DNA from: Chamaelirium japonicum
Lineage: Eukaryota > Streptophyta > Magnoliopsida > Liliales > Melanthiaceae
Assembly: GCA_947650365.1 (NCBI GenBank)
Contig: OX393550.1
Span: forward strand, 96,858,519 to 96,922,518
DNA length: 64,000 nucleotides
Reading direction: 5' to 3'
A program made the position numbers and the translations under genes. Of the stretch, positions 28,996-41,335 are shown in pieces; position 1 is the first letter of the stretch, and each line of letters opens with the position of its first letter. The notes beneath the pieces are model-generated. The model worked only from the letters and a program-made list of their open reading frames with translations. It ran no database searches and was not told the origin of the DNA.

Positions 28996-30690
28996 TAATA
29001 AAGGACATAACTGAAGAAAAAAAATACAAAGCTTACATTAATACGAGGAAATAAATCATATCTGAAAATTAACCCATGTTAAAGTCAGTCAGTGAAAATT
29101 CGAACCTCCCTTTGGGCAAAGGTCGTAAGCTACAGGAATTCCACTGTGTTATTTAGAAACTACAAGGTTTCCAATAGGGCCAGAGTGTTGTATCGTGAAA
29201 TGGACTGACAATCCATTATCAGTGGGCATTAGAGCTGTCTCCATTTCACCATGCAACATTCTGCCCTATCCTAATTACATGATGCTGACAGCTGCCTCCC
29301 TTTGGAGCCGAGGAACGATCATTATCATATAATTAGAATATGACCATCACAGTAACTTTATGTGACCCTATGCATCCCATGATGCACCTTTTAGGAGTCA
29401 CTCATCAAAATTAACCCATGACGCTTTGGCCAATCCTGATTCAGTTTCGATGATTATCTTTACTGTCATGATGATCAAGAACAAATAAGATTACTATAAT
29501 CAAACAGCTTGGAAAACAAACAAATAGCATTAATGAGTTAACTTGGGCTATTAGAGCTTGGCCAGGGATCCCACAATCAAATACAACACAGACATTCACA
29601 TTTAGCATGAGCGTAGCCCTGTATTATTACAAATTGGAAACACTGTACATGCAAGCCCCATAAAAAATAATAATTTAGCTGCATCAAAACTCAATGCAAG
29701 CTCCTTCGCACCTGTGAAAACAATCTATATATGCAAGCCATATTAGATCCCTGGCCAGCCCAAGCAACAAGCACAAGATGCCCAAACCTTATGTTAACTC
29801 ATTAACCCATATGTAATCTAAGCCACTCCGGTCCATCCCGAATTGGTTTAGATCACCAATAGGTAAGTACCAAATCTCAATGAAATAATCGGGTTAAATA
29901 AAAGAGCTTGAAACCGGCATGCCAAAGCCGAGTCGAGTGAACCAAACACATAAAATTAAAAGCCCTTCTTTATGATCCAAGATTTGCTCTATTAGTGTCC
30001 GTACTATATATCGATTAATAGCTCTCGAGAAGAGCTTCGAATAGACTCTTTACGGGCAAAAATCATGCTAAAATTGGACCCAAGACAGGGATTTAAAATT
30101 TATGGGTCTAAAGGCTTTAACGGGTTTGGTCGGATTGAAATGAGCCTTGCTCGTGCAGCCAAAGAAAAAATCAAACCAAGTTTGATTTGACCACACAAAA
30201 GTACATCCAGCCAACTCAAACCCATTAACAAGGCAATTACATGATAATCAAGGGCATTTTAGGGTTTGGAATGCTTTCAGGGTAAAACTCATACCAAACT
30301 AGTCCCTTTTGAATGTTGTGCGCCGCTAGAGGCTATGCAACATCACCTTATGGGAAAAGAAATCCCACTAACTGATGGTGCCGGCCACTTCTAATGAGAA
30401 GCGGTACCACTTCTACACTCACCTAGGTGAAGTTCTTCTAGTGTCCCAATTATAGTTTAGACACATATCCTTTATACTGAACTTCATTAAGAGTTTTAAG
30501 ACTCAACCCTTCAACTATAACGACCATATTCATCCTGGATGAGGTTCTAATATAGTTTAGTGTTGAAAACTCAAAATGTATCAGTGACTTGTTCTTACCC
30601 ATTGAACCTGAGAACTAGTCATTTTCTAGTGCCAGGTTGGGTTGCCATCACTGGTGGATCTTTAGTTTTGAAATTTTAACCCCATCCATC
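28996..30690. other. Non-coding stretch between two copia relics
   Basis: No coding region. Part is probably the leader and 5' LTR of copia relic A (minus strand), because it directly precedes its gag. A clear primer-binding site or LTR terminus was not found. Short repeated words (GATCCCTGGCCA near 29565 on one strand and near 29750 on the other) suggest a small inverted duplication. Confidence 0.35.
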
Positions 30691-31138
30691 TGGATGTTGT
30701 CCTTACCAACTCTCTTGAAGAGGCGTGGTGAAAGAATCAACCAAATTTTGACTGTACTTTATATACATGATGGCAATGATTTCATATTTAATTAATTGCC
30801 TCACATACTGATGTCTTAGACTTATGTGTTTGGATTTACCATTATATATTCTATTATATGCATATATTAATGTGGCTTTATTATCACAATGAAATGATAT
30901 AACCATCATAGGGTTTACAACAAATGAGATTTTTAAGAGAAGAACCCTAAGCCAGTCAGCCTCCTTGCTTGTTGCAGGCAAGGCAATAAACTCCGACTCC
31001 ATAGTCGAATGCGCTATTCAGGTTTGTTTCTTGGATTTCCATGAAACTACTGCACCTCCTAGAGTAAATATCCATCATGTAGTGGATTTGTTATCCCCTA
31101 CATTCATTATCCAACTCGTATCGGTGTAACCTTCCAGT

Positions 31139-31716
31139 TAGGGATGGCAACAGATCGGGTTTGGGACGGGTCGGCCCTATCCCGAACCCGCCCCATTATA
31201 TTTTATCCCCCGTCCCATACCCATCCCAAAACCACGTCGGGTTTTAAGGGTAATTCCCAAACCCGTCCCAATTAGCATTGGCAAAACCCATGCCCGCCCT
31301 GCCTTACCCCGTTTATGCATTGCAAGTCGGGTCGGGTTGGATCAGCTTCACAAAAAACTGTATATTAGCTTCTTTGGCCCACCTAATCGCAGCTCTACAG
31401 AGAGAAGAGCACAGAACAATTGTTCCTCCTATATTACGATCACACAGTTATAAGCACAAGTCAACTTTATTATATGATCTTGAGAACCGACATATCAAAG
31501 AACATTTAAGATATATGAATATATGATAGGTTATACACACGGGGCGGGGCGGGGCGGGGCGGGTTGGAGTAAAACGCGAACCCAACCCGAACCCGACCGG
31601 GTTTTAAATTTAAATCCCAAACCCGTCCCAAACCCGTTTTTGAGAATCCCAAACCCGTCCCAATAGGGTCGGGTTAGACCGCGTAACCCGGTAAACCCGG
31701 ATAATCGCCATCCCTA
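31139..31716. mobile_element. GGGTC-rich hAT-like MITE, copy 2
   Basis: The ends TAGGGATGGCAA and CGCCATCCCTA are inverted. The flanking 8-mers CTTCCAGT and CTTCTAAT match at 6 of 8 positions. The body has GGGTTTGGGACGGGTC-type repeats near both ends and a more ordinary AT-rich middle (31330-31530). Confidence 0.75.
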
Positions 31717-33533
31717 CTTCTAATACGGCCGAAAATTCTGAGTAATGTAGGCATAGTTTTTATGTTTCTTTAAGGTAACCAAAAACTCTATCGATGGCCT
31801 TCTAGTGTTCCACACTTGGATTAATAGTAAACCTACTTAGTTTACTTATTGCAAATGCTATGTCAGGTCTTGTGCAATGCATGATATTCATGAGACTTCC
31901 AATGACACTCGCATACTCAAGTTGTGCAATGGATCTTCCATAATTAGGATCTAGTTTTATACTTGAATCATATGGAGTATTTGCGTCATTGAATTTCAAG
32001 TGGCCAAACTTGTTTAGTACCTTCTCAATATATTGAGATTGGCTCAATGGAAAACCCCCACCATTTCTTATTACTTTGATACCTAAAATGGTATCAACTT
32101 GCCCAATATCTTTCATTCTAAATGTGGCAGACAAAAACCTCTTGTTTCATTCACACCAATTATTTTATTACTGATCATCAGAATATCATCAACAAATAAA
32201 CAAATAATGGTTATGTAGTCATTGTATATTTAAAATATATGCACATATCAACAATATTATAAATAAAGCCATTTAAATTTACTGCAGAATCGAACCTGAC
32301 ATGCCATTGTTTTGGCGCTTGTTTTAGTCCATATAAGGACTTCACAAGTCTACATAATTTGTTCTCATGACCGTGAAGAATAAACCCTTTTGATTATTCC
32401 ATGTGACCTCCTCATTGAGATCAGCATTTAGGAATATTGTCTTTACATCAATTGGATCGACATGAAGATGATGAATGAAAAATAGAGCAAACAAGACTCT
32501 AATAGAGGTAAGCCTAGCCACATAGGTATAGGTATCAAAATAATCAATTCTTTCCTTTTGGCGGAATCTCGTGACTACTAACATAGCCTTAACTCATATG
32601 AATGATATTTTCTCTTGCACACCCATTTATATCCAATGAGTTTTGAACTGGGAGGTAAGTCCACAAGTTCCCAAGTCTGGTTTAACATTAGAGAATTCAT
32701 TTCATCATTTACAGCCTCCTACCAAAAAGTAGAGTCCCTTGAGGACATGGGTTCACTAAATATATGAGGATCATCTTCTAATTGTAGTACAATAGGAATC
32801 TTTCTTAGTACACGATCTCTATTTTCTTTCACTAAGTGAAAGAAATCTATAGGGAATCAATCCAATCATAATCTAAAATCTTCTCTTTTCTAACCCTTTA
32901 ACTTCTACGAGGCTCACTTGGTGCTTCCTTAACAATGGGAGGAACTCCTGGTTGAGATTCCTTAATCAGGGTATTATTAGTAATCTAGACGTCTATGTTC
33001 TTAGATTTAGAAAACAACGAGTTCTCAAAGAACTAAACATCTCTAGATTCAAAAATTATATTTGACTATGTCCAGGACCTTGTATGCTTTGTTTTTTTGT
33101 GAATTGGCAACAAATACACCCTTATAGCTATTGGACAGAGTTTGGTCCTCTTATTAGGATCAAAATCTTACAACATGTAAGGCAACCCCATACCTTAAAA
33201 TACCCAATATTAGGCTTTTGTCACTTCCATATCTCATATGGAGAGACCTTGGTCTTTTTGCTTGAAATTCGGTTAGCTATATGACATGCAACAAGAAGAG
33301 CTCACCCCACAAATTAATAGATAATTTATTATGTAATATCATAGCATTAACCATTTCTACAAGAGTACAGTTTTCCTTTCAGCTAAACCATCTTGCTAGG
33401 GTGTATGTAGTGCCGTGCACTGATGCACTATCCAATTCTCTTCATAGAAGTTAGAAAAATCATTAGAGAAGTATTCCTCTCCTCTCAGGGATCTTTATTT
33501 TCTTTTTTAATTGATTTTCCACTTCCTCTTTAT

Positions 33534-34012
33534 TAGGGGTGGTAACGAGTAGTGTCGGGTCGGGTTTGTATTGTGACTTGTTTCGAGTCGTGTCCAAAAC
33601 CCCTAGACCCGGACCCAACCCGTTTAACTAATCATGTCTAGACCCTAAACACGTACCCGACCCGTTTATAAACAGCTAGACCTGATAAGAACAGTTAGAC
33701 TCGTTTACCACACGGGTCTATTCAGTTGACCTGATTCGACCCAATCAGACTCGACTCAACCCGACCCAATCAAATAAGACCACTGGTACTACATACTACA
33801 TTATTGGATTACGGGTAGACCCGACCCGACTTGTTGAATTTCAAACGGGTCTTCCCTGGTCTACGGTGTCCAGACCCTAAAGCCAGACCGACCCGTTTAT
33901 TAAATGGGTCTACCGTGTCGACCCGTTTACGACCTGAACCCGTTTAACCCAGACCTAGTTTCGCTAACTTCGTGTCTGGTCTACCATGTCGGGTCTAGAA
34001 TTACCAGCCCTA
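33534..34012. mobile_element. GGGTC-rich hAT-like MITE, copy 3
   Basis: The ends TAGGGGTGGTAA and TTACCAGCCCTA are inverted. The flanking 8-mers CTCTTTAT (33526-33533) and CTCTTAAT (34013-34020) match at 7 of 8 positions, the best target duplication in this family here. The body holds repeated GGGTCTA, ACCCGTTTA and CGACCC words. Confidence 0.82.
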
Positions 34013-34103
34013 CTCTTAATAGCACTGGAAAGCACTAAAAGCCTCAACTTTATGTTTTAATAAATATATATAAACAAATCTTGAAGAGTAATCAACGAAA
34101 GTA

Positions 34104-34115
34104 ATAAAGTATCAC
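34104..34115. repeat. LINE target site duplication, left copy
   Basis: ATAAAGTATCAC is repeated exactly at 36651-36662. These 12 bases bracket the LINE and rejoin the surrounding copia sequence. Confidence 0.85.
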
Positions 34116-34410
34116 ATTTTTTTTGAACGGTAAGTAAGATTTTATTAGGAACCCTAAAAGTGGGGAGAAGAGAAATTACAGATCCAGCCTATACTCAGTG
34201 TGAGCAAGTGAAAGGCTCCCAAAGAGCAAGACTCGCAGCTATGCGCAGACAACTTAACACCTCTCTAATTAAAAGATCTCACCAGAATACAATGTGAAAC
34301 AGGCGAGCATCATATAAAATATGCACTACACATGGACTAAATCGAGGGTTGATCACTTCCTCACCCCACTACTGGTTGTGCGATCGCTCTTCATTGTTGG
34401 CTTGAGTTGC

Positions 34411-36547
34411 TTAATATGTTTGGCGAGGAATCAATGGATAAGGTCCTGATGCAACTGGAAGAAGTGCATGGGGGTATCTGGGGACTAATTTCAGTACTTG
34501 ATTGCCATTGAGCGGAGGTAATCCGCTCCCCTCTTGCATTGGATCTAACAAATAGATGCTATCACAGGAAATTTTGTCACCAAAATCCTTCATAACTGCC
34601 ACGATAGCCAAATTTACGCTCTTGTGTTCCCTTTTGGGGATACCCACTAAGTAATTCCGATCGAACACAATGTCGTTTTACCACCCATGATGTTTCTTAC
34701 TCCATCTATGATTGGAGTTTCTTTCTCATTATGCATGTCCTGAATGTCTACGGTAACGTCATTAATGCTAGAGGTAGGGGTGGGAGTCTCCAAACTTACC
34801 AGAAGGTCAGTGTTCAGGTCAGCAATTGACACCCCAGCCACCCTCAGAATGCCTCGTTGGGTTGAGGTAGGAACTGGGCTTTTCTGATTCCTTAACTTCA
34901 CCATTGGGTCAAGGTCCTCACCTAGTATAGCAAAATGGGAGCCAGCAAAGGTATCAGCATTAGGCCTTCCTGTTACAACACCACCTAGCCTTGCTGCACT
35001 TGCTCCGGCTACAACACCACCTGCACTAGCATAGATGCTTCATTTAGATCTTCAATCACCACATCCAATGGAATGAATAGGAGGATACATTGGTTGCACT
35101 GTAGCACCTAAAACTGTAGGTGCTGCATTCTCACCCTTCTGACGAAAAAAGGTTGATGTTGTAACTCGAGAAGTTTCCATTCCTTCCTCGCTGAGATTGG
35201 AGAGTACTCCATACCATGAACCAATCACCGATTGAGCTGCAAGCGGAGTAGGGTGTGAACTTGGTGGTTTAAGGTGGGCTGAACACTTCTTGATCCATTT
35301 CTTGTTCTTAACGGGGCCACCACTAGGTTAAACGATCCTTGCCTTGGATGGACAGTTGGAAGCATTGTGTCCCATGCTCTTACAAGAGGAACACAATGGT
35401 GACCTCCAATCATAAGTCACCAGCTACGAAAATAGAATGGTGTTATCCTCGCCCCTTACCGGCGCTTTATACAACAGTCTACCCTCCAAGATGATTTCCA
35501 TGCAGCACCTCGCAAAATTGGTTCGATCTTGTCTTGCAGTAGGATGATCCAAATAGAGAGGGTTGCCGATGACGCTAGAAATCCTACTAAGAGAGTCCTT
35601 AGACCACCAATCCATAGATAAATCTGGATACCGGACCCAAATAGGCAATTTATCGAATTAATACTGGTGTTTGAACTTTGTGTTCTTACTCCACTTGCGT
35701 AGTGCTATCAGTTTTCCTCCGAAGTGCCACGGTCGCCTTCTACTACCCTGATGTAATCTGCTTCCTCATCAAACCTGAATAAATAGAATCCGTTCTCTCT
35801 CGAGAACACATCAAGTTTTCCCACCGATTTCCACAGCCTGAAGACGGCTTCATTGAAGTATGGGAAGGGTCTTCTACCTACCAAATACCCATATAGAGTA
35901 TGGCACCCATTTTTCATATTTGCTTGGATCTCTAAATATGGGATGACAACCACCTTTACACCATCAATGATCATTGGTTCGAAGAACTTGAGTACCACGT
36001 CGACCTTGTTTGAGATTCTTCCTCCGCAAATAGAACTCCAACTGGCATTGAGGGTAGCCGCAGAATGATGATCAACCTCTGAGTGATCCCCCAAAGCAGC
36101 TTGTTGTTGTTGGAAACTATTAGTGAGCACCTGGTGTGCCGCAGAGTCGCCAGCTGCAACATAATTCACTCCCATAGCCTGGAGAAGTGGCTGGGGACTA
36201 CTATCAAACACTTAATGTGCCAAGAGAGCTGCAGAATTTGCAACTCGTGCAGATAAGTCTGCTTTCCCATGGGGATCAGAGACTAGTGGTGGAAAACTCA
36301 TAGATGTTTCAGCATCATACATGGCAATGCCAAATCCGGCATTGCCATGACCTTGGTTGCCATGGTTGGAGAGATTCAATCCCATCCAACCTCCCTTGCC
36401 CTTCTTCCTAACAGCCACCTCCAGAAAATCACCGAGTGATGGGTTTGGGGGAGGGCTGAAGTCATCCCAATCTGTGGGGGCATCCGATCCATCATCATCC
36501 TCGATCAAGGGGGGAGGATCCGCCATGGAGGAACCACTGAATCCCAA
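34411..36547 (-). pseudogene. LINE ORF1 (DUF4283-like plus CCHC zinc knuckle), degraded
   Basis: The N-terminal part (36547-35708) has an acidic leader, then a segment with GRRPFPYFNEAVFRLWK and GFYLFRFDEEADYIRVVEG typical of DUF4283 in plant LINE ORF1. LPIWVR-like IWVRYPDLSMDWWS follows (35648-35580), then a zinc knuckle CSSCKSMGHNASNC (about 35400-35355) and a low-complexity C-terminus to 34411. One in-frame TAA lies near 36212-36214, and at least one frameshift lies between 35708 and 35648, so it is a pseudogene. In the family ORF1 is the RNA-binding chaperone of the LINE particle. Confidence 0.75.
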
Positions 36548-36549
36548 GC

Positions 36550-36587
36550 TGTCGATCCCTCTTCCCTCTCTCTCTCTCTCTCTCCCC

Positions 36588-36640
<53 letters not shown>
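36550..36640. repeat. (CT)n microsatellite at the LINE 5' end
   Basis: CT runs broken by short interruptions lie directly upstream of LINE ORF1 (GA on the coding strand), probably its 5' untranslated leader. Confidence 0.85.
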
Positions 36641-36641
<1 letters not shown>

Positions 36642-36680
36642 TAATACTTTATAAAGTATCACTTTCCACCTCTTGTAAAT

Positions 36681-38151
36681 TGTCACGCCCCGGATTTCGT
36701 CGGTCTCCGAAAACCCCGGGCGTGAACTTTCACTGATATTTTTTTTAAAAAAAAAGAGTTTTAAGTTTATTTTGTTCTTCCTTGTTTGGACCAATCCAAT
36801 GTCTGACGACATTAGAACCCTCATCCTCACATTGAAGATAAGAAAACCATTTTTATGAAAAGAAGTATTGCTCGACTATTAGAGAGCATCACTCTTGGAA
36901 GGAAGGAGATAACTCCCTAAACTCTTCTAAGAGTTGGCACTCGTAAGAATACGAGACTCGAACCTAGAAGGCGAGTCATTCCTCACGTCACTCTGAATTA
37001 GCCTTAAGTGGCTCATCATACTTATTTATTTTATAATTAAGATTAACAGAAGCAGTTGGTATCCCGAGCCAGAATAACACACCGTCAGGAGCAAACTTTT
37101 TATTGATCAACTGTCTTTACATCTCAACCTTGAAATATATGATTACAATTCCTGCTGATCTAAATAAGACCAGCCTTAAATCTAAGGTTCTTGTTCCAGC
37201 TGTAGCGTTCCATAGCTCGTAGCTCCAGCACTTCATCAGCTACAAACGTTCATCTGGTCTACGAACTCAAGTCCTTTCTATATATAGGTATGTGCTAACA
37301 AAAAAAAAACCACAAACCCTGAGTCACTTAGAAGACTAAGTGACTCAATGAGCCACACTAAATCTATCAAAAGAAACTGATAAAAAGTATTTATAGTGTT
37401 TTAATCGATATCGTTATTCGTTATTCAACTTAATTCAAATCATTACTTTTTAGCATCGAATCTCGAGTTATATTATACCTCTAGTAATTTATTGACATAA
37501 TCAATATCATTTTTCGACTAATATCAATTCTTGATCATATTTTATCTAATATCATACCTCAATTACTTTAAATGTTATAATAATATCCTTTATTCGAATA
37601 ATATCGAATCTTATAAAATATCTTATCTCGAATAATATCGAGTCTTGACATATCCTAAGACCTGTATCAGTGATGCAAATACTGTCATACTTATCATAAC
37701 CTAGCATAGACTTCTAAAACCGAAGCCTATCAAAGAATCATTATCATAACATTATCCACTAGTCTTAGGGTACTCAGGAAATGCCATCAACACTAAAGAC
37801 TCATCTGACAATAGCCAGATTTACAGGTCTACACACCAATTATATCGGTATAGTGCTTTAATGTCTAATATTAACTCTGCACTATAGGCGACTTTACGGG
37901 TTACACGACATTTATGGTGTCTTTATTCCCTTAATCTAGGGCTAGAACCCATAAAACATTATTATAACATTAACCATTAGTCTTATGGTACTCAAAAGAG
38001 ACCACCAATACCAAAGATTCATCCGAACAATGGTCAAATTTTCAATTCAACTATGCTAACCATACAGGTATGACACAACCAAGTCAATCTCACATCTACG
38101 TCCTATATTACGAGTTAGACATTGATTAGGATATCTATGTTTCCCCTAATA
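36681..38151 (-). repeat. Partial long LTR of a Ty3/gypsy element, minus orientation
   Basis: It opens with TGTCACGCCCCGG, the reverse complement of a gypsy LTR end and the same pattern as the end of the LTR at 1390-5472. A fold-back CCGGATTTCGTCGG...CCGAAAACCCCGGGCGTGA follows at once. It cuts into copia relic B at 36681 and is in turn cut at 38152 by later insertions. The far end is missing and no coding region is present. Confidence 0.5.
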
Positions 38152-38221
38152 TGATGGCCAAAATCCAATAGTCAAGAACCAAGACTTCTGAGGCTGTTAT
38201 GACAAGATGGATGAGGTGAGG
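38152..38221 (+). repeat. Fragment of a Cassandra-like LTR
   Basis: About 70 bases (CCAATAGTCAAGAACCAAGA ... AAGATGGATGAGGTGAGGTG) match the start of the 5S-bearing LTR at 46418. The fragment ends where the Tat-like LTR begins, and its 5S part is absent. Confidence 0.65.
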
Positions 38222-41200
38222 TGTTAGGGAAGATTGTGACTGTGGAATGGGTTTCCCACTACACCTGCCAGATGATGACACGTGTACCATCCGACCTGCC
38301 TCAGCTAGAAGACCCGAAGAACCAGACAAAATAAACCGAGTCCGGGTTGAGCAGACTCGGCCCACGAAGCTACACCATCTACAAAGAGGTTCGCCATAGA
38401 GGAAGGTCACGGGAGCATGAGTTCCTCGACCAAAACTAGGTCAGGGAAAAGATCACACAGGTCGTGGACCTGACCCGACTATTTGCATTCCTGGAAAGCC
38501 CGACCTGATCAATGCCGAAGAACCGCTATTAGGCAAGGAAAGATCGAAAGATTCCTATAATGGCCGGGAGATTCGCCAGGATAAGCAATCCCGAGGATAT
38601 CTTGCCCGTTAAGATCGTGGGTTGCCTACGATGGGTAAGAGGTCCATAACCCATGGGAGCATAGAAGGAAGGTGTGAAAGGCATCCGATCGGAGGGGACC
38701 CGCCATAACTTACTCGAGATCATCGGAGGATATACCGCAGTGATTGCGCCCATGTAAGTCTACAAAAGAAACCCTGCCCCGTCATAGGCAGGTAAGTAAT
38801 TTAAACCCTAGAGAAGCAATCTCTTACTCCCTTTCCTGACTGGAGCATCGGAGGGGCCTTAGCTCGGAGGTGAGCCTCGGTCTTTTTGCAGGTTCTAGCG
38901 GGAAGGCGGCTGAGGCGTGTTCGAAGATCCGCCTGACGATCGGGTGTGCCAAGGAGGACCTACATATCCTTCCCAAATTCTCTGGCGCCGTCTGTGGGAT
39001 TCCAGTCCGCGACCCTCGAAGTTCTGCCATGGTGACGACTTGCCAAGGCAAGGAGAAATCGCTCGTCCCAGGATTATCCTCGGGCGCGGCCCCGGATGGA
39101 CAGAACCCCTCCGTTGCGGAGAAGCGGGAACCTCCCTTTTCCTTTCCCCCGCAGCAGCTGCTGTAGGTCATCTTGTCCAACCAAGAGGAACTCTTCCGGA
39201 AGATGGATATCATGATGGCAGAGACCCGTGCCGGCAAGCAGGTAGACCTAAGGACTACCCGCGTAGAGTCTCAAGGCCGATCCAGGACCCCGGCCAAGAG
39301 CCGGTCCCAGGAGAGGATGTATTAGCAACACCATGCGCCGGAAAGTAGTCATTTGAGGCCTCAGCCAGATGTCCAAAACAACGTCGTCATCGAGAACCTG
39401 TTAAGGGACAAGAGCTACTGCTCATCCAGCTCTGGAGCCAAATGTTGGAGCGGCAAAACCTGCAGATTCACACGTACTCCATTGTCTGGGACCGCCTCAG
39501 ACCTTAGCCAAACCCCATGGCAGAACGACGATTCGTTTTGGTCCCGAGTGGTTGCGCCGTCCCGGCTCCCTCCAAAGGATCGACGTCAACCAATGCAGAG
39601 TCTCGACGTCTCCAACGTAGAGAGAGAGGAGGAGCAGGGCAGGCCCATCGCCCAGCGACCCCTGTTCGCACCCTCCACCGCACAGCATAAGCGTCGCCCC
39701 CAGGGGAACGATCTAAGATACGCCATGATGACCTTGTCAACCTGGTAGCCCATCGCCTTGGGCACCGGGTGGACTTAATGGCTATAATGCCATCAAAGGG
39801 GCAGTGGAGAGCCCTCTTACGGTGAAGGTACTAGCTACCCACTTCCCCCATGACTAGTCAGCTCCCCGATTGAAAGATTCGACGGATCGGACGATCCTTG
39901 TATTCACCTCCTCGAATACAAGAATCAAATGAATCCATATGACTCGTTGGACGAGTTGTGTCGGATGTTCCAGCGGAGCCTTAAGGGGCGCTCACTGGAG
40001 TGGTACTCCCGGTTGCTCGTTGGCAGATCGACAACTACACCAACCTTGCCCGCCAGTTCCTAGACTAGTACGGGTGTAACTGGAGGCAGCCCAAGGGAAT
40101 CGATTCCCTAGTATTTAGCCTTCGGATGATGCCACGTGAATCCTTGAAAGACTTCACCCTCTGGTTCAAGACGGATTCATGGCTATCGACGACCTAACGG
40201 GCCAGGGTGCTACAGTTGCCATGGCGTTCCGAAGCAGGCTGAGACCTGGCCATACTTTCCGAAAACTCCCTCGTTAAAAAGCCCGCCCTGAGCATGGGAG
40301 AGCTATACAACCGGGCGGAATGCTACATCCGCACGGAAGAAGACGCCCAGGCAACGAAGCCCGCCGCGCCTCAGCAGCACGAGATCAAGTTAGCGATTGA
40401 CCACGATGAGTCAATGAGTCAAGGCGCCAAGCGCAAGTTTCCGGAGTGTTCGGGAGCGATGGACGGGAGGAGTAGGAAGTTTACTGTCCTCACACACCCT
40501 CCAGATGAGGTCCTGCGACATATTCGGAATGAGAGGTACGTCCACTGGCAGACACCTGCACCCCAAGGAATAATTGGGGGCTGGGAGCCGAATAAGTGTT
40601 GCGAGTACCACCAGGGTCGAGGTCATGACACGCGCCATTGTCGGGCTCTGATGCACGAACTGGAGGATCTCATCGAAAGGGGACACCTCAAGGAGTTTAT
40701 AGCACAGCTCGACCCTGCCAGACAACCTGCAGTAGAACGCCTACCTCTTTCTCCTCCACGCGTCAAAGAAACCGCGTCGGGGGCTCCACCGCCACCCGAG
40801 CGGTTGGACCCATGGGCAGCGCCTCAGCTAAACATGATTTACGGATGCAGGCTGAGGCCGGCCCCCTCCGTGAATTCCATGCAGAAGAGAGCAAAGGAGG
40901 TCCTCCGAATCCAGACTGTGATCAACGTCATACACATCCCCCAAGAGGACCAAATGCTGGAGAGCCTCACTTTCAACAAGAATGACCTCTAGGGGGTGAG
41001 TCACCCTCACAATGACCACTTAGTGATTCAGCTGATGATCGGAGGCTGGAACACCCACCAATGCCTGGTGGACACGGGAAGCTCCGTGGAGGTAATTTAT
41101 CTTCGGGCTTTACACCAGCACGGTGTAATGCCCGCGAGCAGTTGGAGCCTTCGAGCATGGTGCTATACGACTTCGTAGGAGAAACCGCAAAGGTCGTAGG

Positions 41201-41335
41201 GGAGATCACCCCAATAGTGGTCGTTGGACCTGCGGTTCGGTAGGTCTGATTCCTCGTGGTGGAAGCCGAATCACCTTACAATGTAGTCAAGGGTCAACCA
41301 TGGCTACACGAGATAGATGCTGTCACCTCAACTAA
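38222..41335 (+). mobile_element. Ty3/gypsy Tat-like relic: 5' LTR, gag, protease start
   Basis: A probable 5' LTR (38222 to about 38964) runs from TGTTAGG to CCTACA. About 20 bases later comes TGGCGCCGTCTGTGGGA, the conserved start of Tat-lineage internal regions. A gag follows, with its capsid-like part around 39870-40260, a CCEYHQGRGHDTRHC zinc-knuckle region near 40600-40640, and an aspartic protease motif [12 protein letters not shown] near 41070-41105. The relic stops near 41335 where Athila-like sequence starts. It is broken and 3'-truncated: RT, integrase and 3' LTR are missing. Confidence 0.8.

Larger units (their letters stand above)
34116..36650 (-). mobile_element. L1-type LINE with ORF1 only, 2.5 kb
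   Basis: The element is flanked by a perfect 12-bp duplication. On the minus strand the 5' end is GA-rich (36640-36550), followed by ORF1, a 3' region of about 295 bases and a short A tail (eight T on the plus strand at 34117-34124). No endonuclease or reverse transcriptase ORF2 is present. The duplication brackets the short form, so it either inserted as an ORF1-only unit moved in trans or lost ORF2 by internal deletion afterwards. Confidence 0.82.
30703..36680 (-). mobile_element. Ty1/copia relic B, containing two MITEs and a LINE
   Basis: Read on the minus strand: integrase region (about 36680-36650 and 34115-33000, either side of the LINE), reverse transcriptase (32584-31802) and RNase H end (31002-30703). 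The relic is interrupted by hAT-like MITEs at 33534-34012 and 31139-31716 and by a LINE at 34116-36650. At its upstream side it is cut off at 36681 by a gypsy LTR. It is broken in many places, no LTR pair is visible, and it must predate the four elements inside or against it. Confidence 0.8.

Noticed and set aside
28996-30690. A full 5' LTR with primer-binding site for copia relic A
   Set aside because: Position fits, but no TG...CA ends or tRNA-complementary site could be found, so only a tentative label was given.
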